Part shown: piece after piece, positions 1 to 8,521 of the stretch
Position numbering within the stretch: position 1 is the stretch's first letter
Layout of the letters: each line of letters opens with the position of its first letter
NCBI GenBank assembly: GCA_030837785.1
Contig: JAUQYA010000105.1
Coordinates: 1 to 31,239, forward strand
Length of the DNA stretch: 31,239 nucleotides
Reading direction: 5' to 3'
Source of the DNA: Albidovulum sp.
GTDB lineage: Bacteria > Pseudomonadota > Alphaproteobacteria > Rhodobacterales > Rhodobacteraceae
Made by a program: the position numbers and the translations under genes
The notes under the pieces: generated by a model
The model's database searches: none
What the model was told of the DNA's origin: nothing
What the model saw: only the letters and a program-made list of their open reading frames with translations

Positions 1-69
1 CCCGACAGGATTCGAACCTGTGACCCACTGATTAAAAGTCAGTTGCTCTACCAACTGAGCTACGGGCCC
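1..69 (-). tRNA. tRNA-Lys (anticodon UUU), 3' end cut off by the window edge
   Basis: Read on the minus strand, the sequence folds as a standard cloverleaf. The acceptor 5' strand GGGCCCG is at 69-63, the D-arm is GCTC..GAGC, and the anticodon loop is CTTTTAA (anticodon TTT, Lys) on a 5-bp ACTGA/TCAGT stem. The T-arm is ACAGG-TTCGAAT-CCTGT. Only CGGG of the 3' acceptor strand lies inside the window. The last three acceptor bases, the discriminator and CCA are beyond base 1. Confidence 0.97.
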
Positions 70-82
70 ATCACAGGGCGCC

Positions 83-111
83 TCTTTATGAACCCCGCCC
101 CTGACGGTCAA
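83..111 (-). promoter_or_regulatory. Sigma-70-type promoter of the tRNA-Lys gene
   Basis: On the minus strand there is TTGACC (forward 106-111) as -35 and TAAAGA (forward 83-88) as -10, with exactly 17 bases between them. Transcription would start around 76, a few bases before the mature tRNA 5' end at 69. Spacing and both hexamers are close to the housekeeping consensus, and the position fits a tRNA promoter. Confidence 0.75.
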
Positions 112-166
112 GTGTAAAAGCAGGCGCCACTGGCAAAATCCCGGGCGGCGGCGTATATGGCGGCGC

Positions 167-1006
167 ATGAGGAATGCGCGTCCCTCCGATGGCGTGCCGT
201 TCATGAAGATGCACGGCGCGGGCAATGACTTCGTGATCGTCGATTCACGGGGCCGCGGGGCCGTGACCACGGCAACGCTGGCCGCGGCCCTGGGCGACCG
301 GCATCGCGGCGTGGGCTTCGACCAGCTGGCCGAGATCCGCGATGCGGCGGCTGCGGACTATGCGCTCGACTTCTGGAACGCGGACGGAAGCCGGGCGGGC
401 GCCTGCGGCAATGCCTCGCGCTGCGTCGCCGATCATATGATGGGCGTGCTGGGGCGCGACGCGGTGACCTTCACGACGGAACGCGGGACACTCGAGGCCG
501 TGCGGCGGGCCGACGGCTTCGTAAGCGTCAACATGGGCGCTCCGATCCTCGACTGGCAGGGCGTGCCGCTTGCCGAAGAGGCCGACCTCCTGCATCTGCC
601 GCTGCCGGGCGATCCGGCCGCCGTCGGCATGGGCAATCCCCATTGCGTCTTCTTCGTGCCCGACGCCGAGGCGGTGGATCTTGCCCGCGACGGCGCGGCA
701 ATCGAGCACCACCCCCTCTTCCCCAGGGCCACGAATGTTGAATACGCCAGCCTTTCCGGCCCCGACCGCCTGAGGATGCGGGTCTGGGAACGCGGCACCG
801 GGATCACGCTTGCCTGCGGGTCCGGGGCCTGCGCGACGGCGGTGGCGGCGCATCGGCGCGGGTTGACCGGGCGGCAGGTGACGCTCGACCTCGATGGCGG
901 CACGCTCGAGATCGACTGGCGCGACGATGGCGTGTGGATGGCCGGACCGACCGCACATGTCTTCGACGGCGTCCTGACGCCTGCTTTCCTGTCCCGGCAC
1001 GCATGA
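167..1006 (+). CDS. dapF: Diaminopimelate epimerase DapF
   Basis: Cytoplasmic enzyme that converts LL-diaminopimelate to the meso form, for lysine and peptidoglycan synthesis. The 279-residue protein has the family N-terminal motif KMHGAGNDF and both cysteines of the two-base mechanism: C80 in ACGNASRC and C217 in ACGSGACAT. It also has the MGNPHCVFF and ATNVEY segments that contact substrate. Length is normal for the family. I keep ATG 167. ATG 203 would start directly at MKMHGAGN and is possible, but relatives usually carry a short extension before this motif. Its stop overlaps the mtaB start (ATGA at 1003-1006), so the two are translationally coupled. The tRNA-Lys gene upstream runs the other way. 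Confidence 0.95.
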   Translation: MRNARPSDGVPFMKMHGAGNDFVIVDSRGRGAVTTATLAAALGDRHRGVGFDQLAEIRDAAAADYALDFWNADGSRAGACGNASRCVADHMMGVLGRDAVTFTTERGTLEAVRRADGFVSVNMGAPILDWQGVPLAEEADLLHLPLPGDPAAVGMGNPHCVFFVPDAEAVDLARDGAAIEHHPLFPRATNVEYASLSGPDRLRMRVWERGTGITLACGSGACATAVAAHRRGLTGRQVTLDLDGGTLEIDWRDDGVWMAGPTAHVFDGVLTPAFLSRHA

Positions 1007-2256
1007 GCGCCCCGGTCTTTTCCACCCTCGGATGCCGTCTCAACGCCTATGAGACGGAGGCGATGCGGGAACTGGCGGCGGCCGCCGGGCTGGAAGGTGC
1101 GGTTGTCGTCAATACCTGCGCCGTGACGGCCGAAGCGGTGCGCAAGGCCAAGCAGGAGATCCGGAGGCTCCGCCGCGACCACCCCGACGCGACCCTGATC
1201 GTCACCGGCTGCGCCGCCCAGGTGGAGCCCGAGACCTTCGCCGCCATGCCCGAGGTGACCCGCGTCATCGGCAATGCCGAAAAGATGAAGCCGGAAACCT
1301 GGGCCGCCCTGACGGCCCCCGCCCTGATCGGAGACACCCAGCGCGTGATGGTCGACGACATCCTGTCGGTGAAGGAGACCGCCGGGCATCTTATCGACGG
1401 ATTCGGCCGGCACCGGGCCTATGTGCAGGTCCAGAACGGCTGCGACCACCGCTGCACTTTCTGCATCATCCCGTTCGGCCGCGGCAATTCCCGCTCGGTC
1501 CCGGCAGGTGTCGTCGTCGACCAGATCAAGAGGCTGGTGGACCGCGGCTTTCTCGAGGTCGTGCTGACCGGCGTCGATCTCACCTCCTGGGGGGGCGACC
1601 TGCCCGGCGGCCCCCGGCTGGGCGACCTCGTCCTGCGCATCCTGCGACTCGTCCCCGATCTGGCGCGGCTGCGCATCTCGTCGATCGATTCCATCGAGGC
1701 CGACCCGAACCTCATGCAGGCGATCGCCACCGAGCCGCGGCTGATGCCGCATCTGCATCTGTCGCTCCAGCACGGCGATGACCTGATCCTGAAGCGGATG
1801 AAGCGGCGCCACCTGCGCGACGACGCGATCCGCTTCTGCGAGGAGGCGCGCCGGCTCCGCCCCGACATCGTCTTCGGCGCCGACATCATCGCGGGCTTCC
1901 CGACCGAGACCGAAGAAATGTTCGAAAACGCGCTTCGGCTCGTGCGTGACTGCGGCCTGACGTTCCTGCACGTCTTTCCCTTCAGCCCGCGCAGGGGCAC
2001 GCCGGCCGCGCGGATGCCGCAGGTCAATGGTCCGGCGATCCGCGACCGCGCCGCCCGGCTCCGCACCGAAGGCGATGCGGCGCTGGCCCGGCACCTGGCG
2101 GGCCAGACGGGCCGCGTGCACCGCATCCTGACGGAGGGACCGCGGACCGGGCGGACCGAGCAGTTCACCGAGGTGGCCTTCGCCGCCGACCGGCCCGAGG
2201 GGCGGATCATCACCGCCCCGATCACCGGCCACGATGGCCGGACGCTGCTGGCCTGA
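1003..2256 (+). CDS. mtaB: tRNA t6A37 methylthiotransferase MtaB (radical SAM)
   Basis: Radical SAM methylthiotransferase, 417 residues, that adds a methylthio group to N6-threonylcarbamoyladenosine at tRNA position 37. The N-terminal UPF0004 domain has its three cluster cysteines: C11 in TLGCRLN, C39 in NTCAVT and C70 in TGCAAQ. The radical SAM CxxxCxxC is C147, C151 and C154 (CDHRCTFC), followed by RGNSRS. The TLGCRLN/NTCAVT signature separates MtaB from MiaB and RimO. A C-terminal TRAM-like end is present but short. The start ATG 1003 overlaps the dapF stop. An in-frame ATG at 934 lies inside dapF and is unlikely. This dapF-mtaB pairing is familiar in Alphaproteobacteria. Confidence 0.94.
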   Translation: MSAPVFSTLGCRLNAYETEAMRELAAAAGLEGAVVVNTCAVTAEAVRKAKQEIRRLRRDHPDATLIVTGCAAQVEPETFAAMPEVTRVIGNAEKMKPETWAALTAPALIGDTQRVMVDDILSVKETAGHLIDGFGRHRAYVQVQNGCDHRCTFCIIPFGRGNSRSVPAGVVVDQIKRLVDRGFLEVVLTGVDLTSWGGDLPGGPRLGDLVLRILRLVPDLARLRISSIDSIEADPNLMQAIATEPRLMPHLHLSLQHGDDLILKRMKRRHLRDDAIRFCEEARRLRPDIVFGADIIAGFPTETEEMFENALRLVRDCGLTFLHVFPFSPRRGTPAARMPQVNGPAIRDRAARLRTEGDAALARHLAGQTGRVHRILTEGPRTGRTEQFTEVAFAADRPEGRIITAPITGHDGRTLLA

Positions 2257-2268
2257 GTCGCCTCGCGA

Positions 2269-2309
2269 CTGATCCGCATCAATCGACCGGTCCCGGCCTG
2301 CGCTAGTCT
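2269..2309 (+). promoter_or_regulatory. FNR/Crp-type box plus -10 element (class II geometry)
   Basis: CTGATCCGCATCAA at 2269-2282 matches the FNR consensus TTGAT-N4-ATCAA at nine of ten informative positions. The box centre is 2275.5. A -10-like TAGTCT lies at 2304-2309, giving a transcription start near 2316-2317, about 41 bases from the box centre. That is the spacing of a classical FNR-activated class II promoter. A ribosome site GGAGGG (2332-2337) and ATG (2346) follow. The assignment is by pattern only; a related Crp-family regulator could be the user. Confidence 0.55.
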
Positions 2310-2345
2310 TCCCTGCGAAGACACGAGCTTCGGAGGGAGACGATC

Positions 2346-2544
2346 ATGAAATCCGCACTGGCAGGCCTGGCCTGCGCGATGCTTGGCGCATTTTCGGCGG
2401 GCGCATGGCGGTCCGATGCCGGTGTTCGGGCGGGTTTTCGCCTCGCACGAGCCGGGGCCGGACGATCCTTACGGGTCGGTCCTGGAGACGAGAGGGCGGG
2501 TTCTCTCGCTGGCGATGTATCTCGAATCCATTCGGGAGAAATGA
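2346..2544 (+). pseudogene. Small secreted protein gene with an apparent frameshift
   Basis: GGAGGG sits 8 bases before ATG 2346, which opens a good signal peptide (MKSALAGLACAMLGAFSAGA). After about base 2400 that frame turns into Arg/Gly-rich low-quality sequence and runs through a terminator hairpin to 2630. The frame one base further on instead reads HGGPMPVFGRVF..., then an acidic proline-rich segment and an amphipathic helix ending LAMYLESIREK with TGA at 2542-2544, 11 bases before the hairpin. Joined, the two parts give a protein of about 66 residues with a plausible signal peptidase site near AGA/H. One extra base or two missing bases near 2390-2405 would explain it; programmed shifting or an assembly error are alternatives. 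I do not recognise the family. A second reading is a 42-residue protein from ATG 2416 alone. Confidence 0.45.
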
Positions 2545-2555
2545 CGAAACCGCGG

Positions 2556-2578
2556 CGGCACCCGGTGTTCGGGTGCCG
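2556..2578. terminator. Stem-loop between convergent genes
   Basis: CGGCACCCG (2556-2564) and CGGGTGCCG (2570-2578) form a perfect 9-bp stem with a 5-base loop. There is no U-tract on the plus strand. It lies just after the 2544 stop and before the lysR stop at 2635, so it can serve both convergent units. Confidence 0.55.
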
Positions 2579-2634
2579 AAGGGCGCGCAGGCTCGGCCCT
2601 GACGTCGCAGCGGCCGGCGGACGGCGATGATGCT

Positions 2635-3513
2635 CTACCCCACCCGGCGACGTGCAAGCGTTCCGCTGGCGGGGCCGAAGCGGGTGCGCACGATCTGAAG
2701 CATCCGCCGGTACGCCGAGCGGTGGCGGTTGCGTACGTTCAGCCCGGCGAAGATCGGCTGGGGGATCGGCGGTGCATCGGCGACAAGCCGGCAGCGGCCG
2801 TCGCGGATCAGTTCCTCGGCCGAGGCGCGTACGACATAGGCCGTTCCGCCGAGCGAACGAAGGATCGCGACCATCGCCGTGTTCTGCCCGATGGACAGAC
2901 TCGCCGCGGCCAGATTCGGGTGCAGCGCCGCGTGAAGCGCTGGCATCGCGTGGGAATAATGCGGCATGACGTAGGTCTCCTGCCGCACATCGGCGAGCCT
3001 GTCGGTCTCGGTCGAGACCATGAGGTAGGTGACTTCGCCGATCGTCTCGAAATGCAGGTCGGGGTGGTATCGCGGGCTGAACAGGATCGCGAAGTCCTCC
3101 GCCCCGGTCATCAGGTCCGAACACATCTGCACCGAATAGTCCGCCTCGAACAGGAAGGAGGTGCCCGGAAGTGCCGCCCGGAAATCGCCGATCAGCTCGC
3201 TGAAATGGATCGTGACGAGATCGCTCTGGATGCCGATCCGCATCGTCAGGACGCCGCCGGAATCGCCCACCGCGTGACGGGCCTCGGTCCAAGCATGCAG
3301 CAGCGCGCGGGCATGGGGGGCAAAGCGCAGGCCCTCCGTCGTCAGTTCCGTCCCGGCGCGCGACCGCAGGAAAAGCCGGTGGCCGAGGCTCTTTTCGAGG
3401 GCGAGGGTGCGACCCGAGACGGTCGACTGGGTCACCGACAGCCGCTCGGCCGTCCGGTTGAAGCTGCGCGTCTCGCACAGGTCGAGGAAGGTCTGGATCA
3501 GCTCGATCTGCAT
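2635..3513 (-). CDS. LysR-family transcriptional regulator
   Basis: 292-residue LysR-type regulator. The N-terminal winged helix (about 1-60) starts MQIELIQTFLDLCETRSFNRTAERL and continues with the recognition-helix pattern SVTQSTVSGRTLALEKSLG. Residues of about 90-290 form the periplasmic-binding-protein-like effector domain. The gene runs divergently from the amine-catabolism cluster (start 3619) with a 105-base gap that holds a T-N11-A palindrome. By family habit it should control that cluster and itself in response to a pathway compound. The start ATG is 3513-3511. Effector and sign of regulation cannot be read from sequence. Confidence 0.92.
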   Translation of the reverse strand: MQIELIQTFLDLCETRSFNRTAERLSVTQSTVSGRTLALEKSLGHRLFLRSRAGTELTTEGLRFAPHARALLHAWTEARHAVGDSGGVLTMRIGIQSDLVTIHFSELIGDFRAALPGTSFLFEADYSVQMCSDLMTGAEDFAILFSPRYHPDLHFETIGEVTYLMVSTETDRLADVRQETYVMPHYSHAMPALHAALHPNLAAASLSIGQNTAMVAILRSLGGTAYVVRASAEELIRDGRCRLVADAPPIPQPIFAGLNVRNRHRSAYRRMLQIVRTRFGPASGTLARRRVG

Positions 3514-3522
3514 GGGCGTTCC

Positions 3523-3541
3523 TGATCGGAATACCCGATCA
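3523..3541. promoter_or_regulatory. LysR-type operator (T-N11-A palindrome)
   Basis: TGATCGG and CCGATCA form a perfect 7-bp inverted repeat around a 5-base spacer (AATAC). Within it T3526-N11-A3538 is exactly the LysR-type box. It is 9 bases upstream of the lysR start codon and 77 bases before the first catabolic gene, as expected for a shared autoregulatory and activation site. Confidence 0.72.
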
Positions 3542-3618
3542 ATAATGCAGCGGGTGACGAATTGAAAGGCGGCCGCCAGGCGTCGATACTCCGCGCGACG
3601 AAAACGAAGGGGGTTGGC

Positions 3619-6057
3619 ATGGCCGGGTTTCCGACAACGGCGCGGGTGGTGATCATCGGCGGAGGCGCCGTGGGCGTCTCGGCGCTTTATCACCTCGCCA
3701 AGGCAGGCTGGACGGATTGTGTCCTTCTGGAGAAGAACGAGCTGACCGCCGGTTCCACCTGGCACGCGGCCGGCAACGTGCCCACCTTCTCCACCTCGTG
3801 GTCGCTGATGAACATGCAGCGCTATTCGACCGAACTTTACCGGGGACTTGGTGCGGCGGTCGATTATCCGATGAACTACCATGTCACCGGCTCCGTCCGC
3901 CTTGGCCATTCGAAGGAGCGGATGCAGGAGTTCGAGCGCGCCAAGGGCATGGGTCGTTATCAGGGCATGGAGCTTGAGGTTCTGGGCGTGGACGAGATCA
4001 AGGGCAAGTATCCCTTCCTCGAGACGCACGATCTGAAGGGCGCGCTCTACGATCCGGCCGATGGCGACATCGACCCCGCGCAGCTCACGCAGGCGCTGGC
4101 CAAGGGCGCGCGCGACATGGGGGCGACGATCCTGCGCTTCATCCCGGCGACCGGCGTCAGCCGCGAGAACGGCGATTGGGTCGTGCATACCGACAAGGGC
4201 GACATCCGCTGCGAGATCGTGGTGAACGCCGCCGGCTATTACGCGCAGAAGGTGGGCGATTGGTTCAAGCCCTTCGGCGGGCGCACCGTTCCGATGATGG
4301 TGATGAGCCACCAGTATCTCCTGTCCGAACCGATCGCCGAGATCGAGGCCTGGTCGAAGGAGGTTGGCCACAAGCTGCCGCTTCTGCGCGACGTGGACAG
4401 CTCCTACTACCTCCGGCAGGAGAAGGCCGGCTTCAACCTTGGCCCGTATGAGGGGAATTGTCGCGCGCACTGGGCCTCGCCCAACGATCCGTTCCCCGAG
4501 GATTTCAGCTTCCAGCTTTTCCCCGACGATCTGGAGCGGCTGGAATGGTATATCGAGGATGCGATGGCCCGCGTGCCATTGCTCGGCACGGCGGGTATCT
4601 CCAAGGTCATCAACGGCCCGATCCCCTATGCGCCGGACGGCAATCCGCTGATCGGGCCGATGCCGGGCGTTCCGAATGCGTTCGAGGCCTGCGTCTTCAC
4701 CTTCGGCATCGCCCAGGCGGGCGGTGCGGGCAAGGTGCTGGCGGAATGGGTGACCGAAGGCGCGACCGAATGGGACATGTGGTCCTGCGATCCGCGCCGC
4801 TTCACCGGCTATACGGACGCCGAATATTGTGTGGCGAAGGGCAAGGAAGTTTACGGCCACGAATACGGCATGCACTTCCCGATGGCGCGCTGGCCCGCCG
4901 CCCCTGACCGCCGCCTGTCGCCGGTGCACGACAAGGTCAAAGCGCTTGGCGGGCAGATGGCGCCTTATAACGGCTGGGAACGGGCCGAATGGTTCGCCCG
5001 GCCCGGCGACGATACCAGCTGGGAAGCAACCCAGACCTGGACCCGCGCCGGCCCCTGGGAGCCGCGCATCCGCGAGGAATGCGAGGCGGTGCGCGATGGT
5101 GTGGGCGTGCTGGACCTGCCCGGCTTTTCGCGCTTCCACCTGTCAGGCCCCGGCGCGGGGGAATGGCTTCTGGGCCGGATCGCGGGCGGCTTGCCGAAAC
5201 CGGGGCGGCTGTCGCTCGCCTACTTTCCCGATCATCGGGGGCGAATCCTGACCGAGATGTCCGTCGCCTGCAACGGCGGGGACGACTTCACCCTGATCAC
5301 CGCCGCGGTCGCCCAATGGCACGACTACGAATGGCTGGCCCGCACACTGCCGAAGGGCCTTTCACTCCGGGACCGGACGAGCGACCTTTCGACCCTGATC
5401 GTGACCGGACCGAAATCGCGCGAGCTTTTGGCGAGTATCTCGGACGCGGACCTGACCTTGCCCTGGCTCAGCCACGAGATGTGGACGGTTGCGGGCCGGA
5501 AGGCCGTCCTGGCCCGCGTCTCGTTCGCCGGAGAGCTTGGCTGGGAGGTCCACGCCTCGATCGAGAATATCCCCGCGATCTATGAGGCGGTGCTTGCCGG
5601 CGGCGCGAAACCCTTCGGGATGCGGGCGCTGAATTCGCTTCGGATCGAAAAGGGCTACCGCGCCTGGAAGGGGGATCTTTCCACCGACTACAGCCTCCTG
5701 GAAGGCGGGCTCGACCGTTTCATCCGCTGGGACAAGGAGTTCCCCGGCAAGGCCGCGCTCCTGGCCGAGAAGCAGCGGGGCGTGAAGAAGCGCTTCGTCA
5801 CGCTTCTGGTCGATGCCGGCGAGGCGGATGCACCCTACATGTCGACGCTCTGGCACGATGGCCGGATCGTCGGCGAGACGACGAGCGGCGCCTGGGGCTA
5901 CCGGGTCGGCGCATCGGTGGCGCTGGGAATGCTGCGCGCCGATCTGGCGGTTCCGGGAACCGCGGTCGAGGTGGAGATCTACGGCGAGCGGCGGCCTGCC
6001 GTGGTGCAGGACGGCCGGCCGCTGTGGGATCCGGAAAATCAACGTCTGAAGGCATAG
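3619..6057 (+). CDS. FAD/folate-dependent dimethylglycine dehydrogenase-like protein
   Basis: 812-residue two-domain enzyme. Residues of about 8-400 are a DAO-type FAD domain with the Rossmann motif VVIIGGGAVG, and TAGSTWHAAG, whose His is the covalent FAD site in dimethylglycine and sarcosine dehydrogenases. Residues of about 430-800 are a GcvT-like tetrahydrofolate domain (GELGWEVH, LNSLRIEKGYRAWKGD). The expected reaction is oxidative N-demethylation of a dimethylated amine, with the methyl passed to folate as methylene-THF and electrons to an electron-transfer flavoprotein. Segments such as LRDV..SYYLRQE and PYE resemble mitochondrial dimethylglycine dehydrogenase more than sarcosine dehydrogenase. 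ATG 3619 is preceded by GAAGGGGG. An earlier in-frame start at 3562 lacks a better ribosome site. First gene of the LysR-linked cluster. Exact substrate unknown. Confidence 0.88.
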   Translation: MAGFPTTARVVIIGGGAVGVSALYHLAKAGWTDCVLLEKNELTAGSTWHAAGNVPTFSTSWSLMNMQRYSTELYRGLGAAVDYPMNYHVTGSVRLGHSKERMQEFERAKGMGRYQGMELEVLGVDEIKGKYPFLETHDLKGALYDPADGDIDPAQLTQALAKGARDMGATILRFIPATGVSRENGDWVVHTDKGDIRCEIVVNAAGYYAQKVGDWFKPFGGRTVPMMVMSHQYLLSEPIAEIEAWSKEVGHKLPLLRDVDSSYYLRQEKAGFNLGPYEGNCRAHWASPNDPFPEDFSFQLFPDDLERLEWYIEDAMARVPLLGTAGISKVINGPIPYAPDGNPLIGPMPGVPNAFEACVFTFGIAQAGGAGKVLAEWVTEGATEWDMWSCDPRRFTGYTDAEYCVAKGKEVYGHEYGMHFPMARWPAAPDRRLSPVHDKVKALGGQMAPYNGWERAEWFARPGDDTSWEATQTWTRAGPWEPRIREECEAVRDGVGVLDLPGFSRFHLSGPGAGEWLLGRIAGGLPKPGRLSLAYFPDHRGRILTEMSVACNGGDDFTLITAAVAQWHDYEWLARTLPKGLSLRDRTSDLSTLIVTGPKSRELLASISDADLTLPWLSHEMWTVAGRKAVLARVSFAGELGWEVHASIENIPAIYEAVLAGGAKPFGMRALNSLRIEKGYRAWKGDLSTDYSLLEGGLDRFIRWDKEFPGKAALLAEKQRGVKKRFVTLLVDAGEADAPYMSTLWHDGRIVGETTSGAWGYRVGASVALGMLRADLAVPGTAVEVEIYGERRPAVVQDGRPLWDPENQRLKA

Positions 6058-6071
6058 AAGGATCGGAAAAC

Positions 6072-8516
6072 GTGTCTAGCCTGCCCCAAAAAGCACGCTG
6101 CGTGATCATCGGCGGCGGTGTCGTCGGCTGTTCGGTGGCCTATCACCTGACCAAGCTCGGCTGGACCGACGTGGTGCTCCTGGAACGCAAGCAGCTGACC
6201 AGCGGCACGACCTGGCATGCGGCGGGGCTGATCGGGCAGCTCCGGGCGTCGGCCAACATGACGCGCCTCGCCAAGTATTCGGCCGATCTCTACCGCGGGC
6301 TCGAGGCCGAGACGGGGCTGGCGACGGGAATGCGGACGGTGGGCTCGGTTTCGGTCGCGCTGACCGAGGCGCGGAAGGAGGAACTGTTCCGCAATGCCTC
6401 GATGGCACGTGGCTTCGGCGTGCCGGTGGAGGAATTGTCGCCCGCCGAGGTGAAGGAGCGTTATGCGCATCTGAACATCGACGGCGTGAAGGCCGGCGTC
6501 TGGCTTCCGACCGACGGCCAGGGCGATCCGGCCAACATCGCGCTGGCGCTGGCCAAGGGGGCGCGGCAGCGCGGGGCCGTGGTCGCGGAAGGCGTGAAGG
6601 TGACCGGGGTGAGGGTGGCGGGGCGGCGGGCAACGACGGTCGCTTGGGAGAAGGACGGCGAAACAGGCTCTATTCAGGCCGAACACGTGGTCAACTGCGC
6701 CGGCATGTGGGGCCGCGAGGTGGGGCGGATGGCGGGTGTCAACGTGCCGCTCCATGCCTGCGAACACTTCTACATCGTCACCGAGCCGATCCCCGGCCTG
6801 ACCCAGATGCCTGTGCTGCGGGTGCCCGACGAATGCGCCTACTACAAGGAGGATGCCGGCAAATACCTTCTCGGCGCCTTCGAGCCCAATGCCAAGCCCT
6901 GGGGCATGGCCGGCATTCCCGAGGATTTCTGCTTCGACCAGCTCCCCGAGGATTTCGACCATTTCGAGCCGATCCTGGAACGCGCCGTGCATCGCCTGCC
7001 GATGCTGGCAGAGGCCGGCATCCACACCTTCTTCAACGGGCCGGAAAGCTTCACCCCGGACGATGCCTACAACCTCGGTCTTTCGCTCGAGGTCGACAAC
7101 TTCTGGGTCGCGGCGGGGTTCAACTCCATCGGCATCCAGTCGGCCGGCGGCGCCGGCATGGCGCTGGCGGAATGGATGGAGACGGGCGAGAAGCCCTTCG
7201 ACCTCGGCGACGTCGACGTGGGCCGCAACCAGCCCTTCCAGGGCAACCGGCGCTATCTGTTCGAGCGCTCGAAGGAGACGCTGGGCCTGCTCTATGCCGA
7301 CCATTTCCCGTATCGCCAGAAGGTCACCGCCCGGGGCGTGCGGCGGACGCCCTTCCATGCGCATCTGGAGGCGGAAGGGGCGGTTTTCGGCGAGATCGGC
7401 GGCTGGGAGCGCGCGAACTGGTTCGCCAAGCCGGGCCAGGCGCGGGACTACGACTATTCCTGGGGCCGGCAGAACTGGTTCGCCAACGCCGCGGCGGAGC
7501 ATCGGGCGATCCGCGAGGGCGTCGGCATGTACGACATGTCGTCCTTCGGCAAGATCAGGGTCGAAGGGCGCGACGCCGAGGCCTTCCTCAACCACGTCTG
7601 CGGTGCCGACATGTCGGTGCCCGCGGGCCGCATCGTCTACACCCAGTTCCTCAACACGAAGGGAGGGATCGAGGCCGACGTGACGGTCACGCGGCTGTCG
7701 GAGACCGCCTATCTCGTCGTCACACCCTCGGTCACCCGGCCGAAGGACCAGGCGTGGATGCGCCGCAACATCGGCGACTTCAACGTCGTCCTCACCGACG
7801 TGACCGCGGCGGAGGGCGTGCTGGCGGTGATGGGGCCGAAGGCGCGCGAGCTGATGCAGAAGGTCAGCCCGAACGACTTCTCCAACGCCGCCAACCCCTT
7901 CGGCACCGCACAGGAGATCGAGATCGGCATGGGGCTGGCGCGCGCCCACCGCGTCTCCTACGTCGGCGAGCTGGGCTGGGAGGTCTATGTCTCCGCCGAC
8001 ATGGCCGCGCATGTGTTCGAGGTGCTGAACGAGGCGGGTGCGGACGTGGGGCTGAAGCTCTGCGGCATGCACATGATGGACAGCTGCCGGATCGAAAAGG
8101 CGTTCCGCCATTTCGGCCATGACATCACCAGCGAGGATCACGTGCTCGAGGCGGGGCTCGGCTTCGCCGTCAGGACCGCGAAGCCCGACTTCATCGGCCG
8201 CGACGCGGTGCTGAGGAAGAAGGAGGCGGGGCTTGACCGGCGGATGGTGCAGTTCCGCCTCTCCGACCCGGAGGTGATGGTCTATCACAACGAGCCGATC
8301 CTCAGGGACGGCAGGATCGTCGGCCACCTGACCTCGGGCGCCTATGGCCACCACCTCGGCGCGGCGATCGGAATGGGCTACCTGCCTTGCGCGGGCGAAG
8401 GCGCCGAGGCGCTGACGGGGTCGCGCTACGAGATCGAGATCGCCGGCCGACGGGTGGCGGCGGAGGTGTCGCTGCGGCCGCTCTATGATCCCGACGGCGA
8501 ACGGGTGCGGATGTGA
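6072..8516 (+). CDS. FAD/folate-dependent sarcosine dehydrogenase-like protein
   Basis: 814-residue paralog of the preceding gene with the same FAD (about 8-400) plus GcvT-fold (about 440-810) arrangement. It has CVIIGGGVVG and TSGTTWHAAG. The TSGTTWH form is that of sarcosine dehydrogenases, while the upstream paralog has the dimethylglycine-dehydrogenase form TAGSTWH. The C-terminal half has YVGELGWEVYV and a final domain with SGAYGHHLGAAIGMGYL. It probably removes the last N-methyl group after its neighbour. GTG 6072 is chosen because AAGGA precedes it and it falls 14 bases after the previous stop. GTG 6024 would lie inside the previous gene. Which paralog acts on which amine is inference. 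Confidence 0.86.
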   Translation: MSSLPQKARCVIIGGGVVGCSVAYHLTKLGWTDVVLLERKQLTSGTTWHAAGLIGQLRASANMTRLAKYSADLYRGLEAETGLATGMRTVGSVSVALTEARKEELFRNASMARGFGVPVEELSPAEVKERYAHLNIDGVKAGVWLPTDGQGDPANIALALAKGARQRGAVVAEGVKVTGVRVAGRRATTVAWEKDGETGSIQAEHVVNCAGMWGREVGRMAGVNVPLHACEHFYIVTEPIPGLTQMPVLRVPDECAYYKEDAGKYLLGAFEPNAKPWGMAGIPEDFCFDQLPEDFDHFEPILERAVHRLPMLAEAGIHTFFNGPESFTPDDAYNLGLSLEVDNFWVAAGFNSIGIQSAGGAGMALAEWMETGEKPFDLGDVDVGRNQPFQGNRRYLFERSKETLGLLYADHFPYRQKVTARGVRRTPFHAHLEAEGAVFGEIGGWERANWFAKPGQARDYDYSWGRQNWFANAAAEHRAIREGVGMYDMSSFGKIRVEGRDAEAFLNHVCGADMSVPAGRIVYTQFLNTKGGIEADVTVTRLSETAYLVVTPSVTRPKDQAWMRRNIGDFNVVLTDVTAAEGVLAVMGPKARELMQKVSPNDFSNAANPFGTAQEIEIGMGLARAHRVSYVGELGWEVYVSADMAAHVFEVLNEAGADVGLKLCGMHMMDSCRIEKAFRHFGHDITSEDHVLEAGLGFAVRTAKPDFIGRDAVLRKKEAGLDRRMVQFRLSDPEVMVYHNEPILRDGRIVGHLTSGAYGHHLGAAIGMGYLPCAGEGAEALTGSRYEIEIAGRRVAAEVSLRPLYDPDGERVRM

Positions 8517-8521
8517 CGGAG

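Noticed and set aside
433..2232. Minus-strand open frame of about 600 codons opposite dapF-mtaB
   Set aside because: Shadow of two housekeeping genes; no motifs.
2346..2630. Nominal 94-residue frame from ATG 2346
   Set aside because: The signal peptide is plausible, but the rest is Arg/Gly-rich, has poor codon pattern and runs through the hairpin at 2556-2578. The frameshifted reading ending at 2544 is better.
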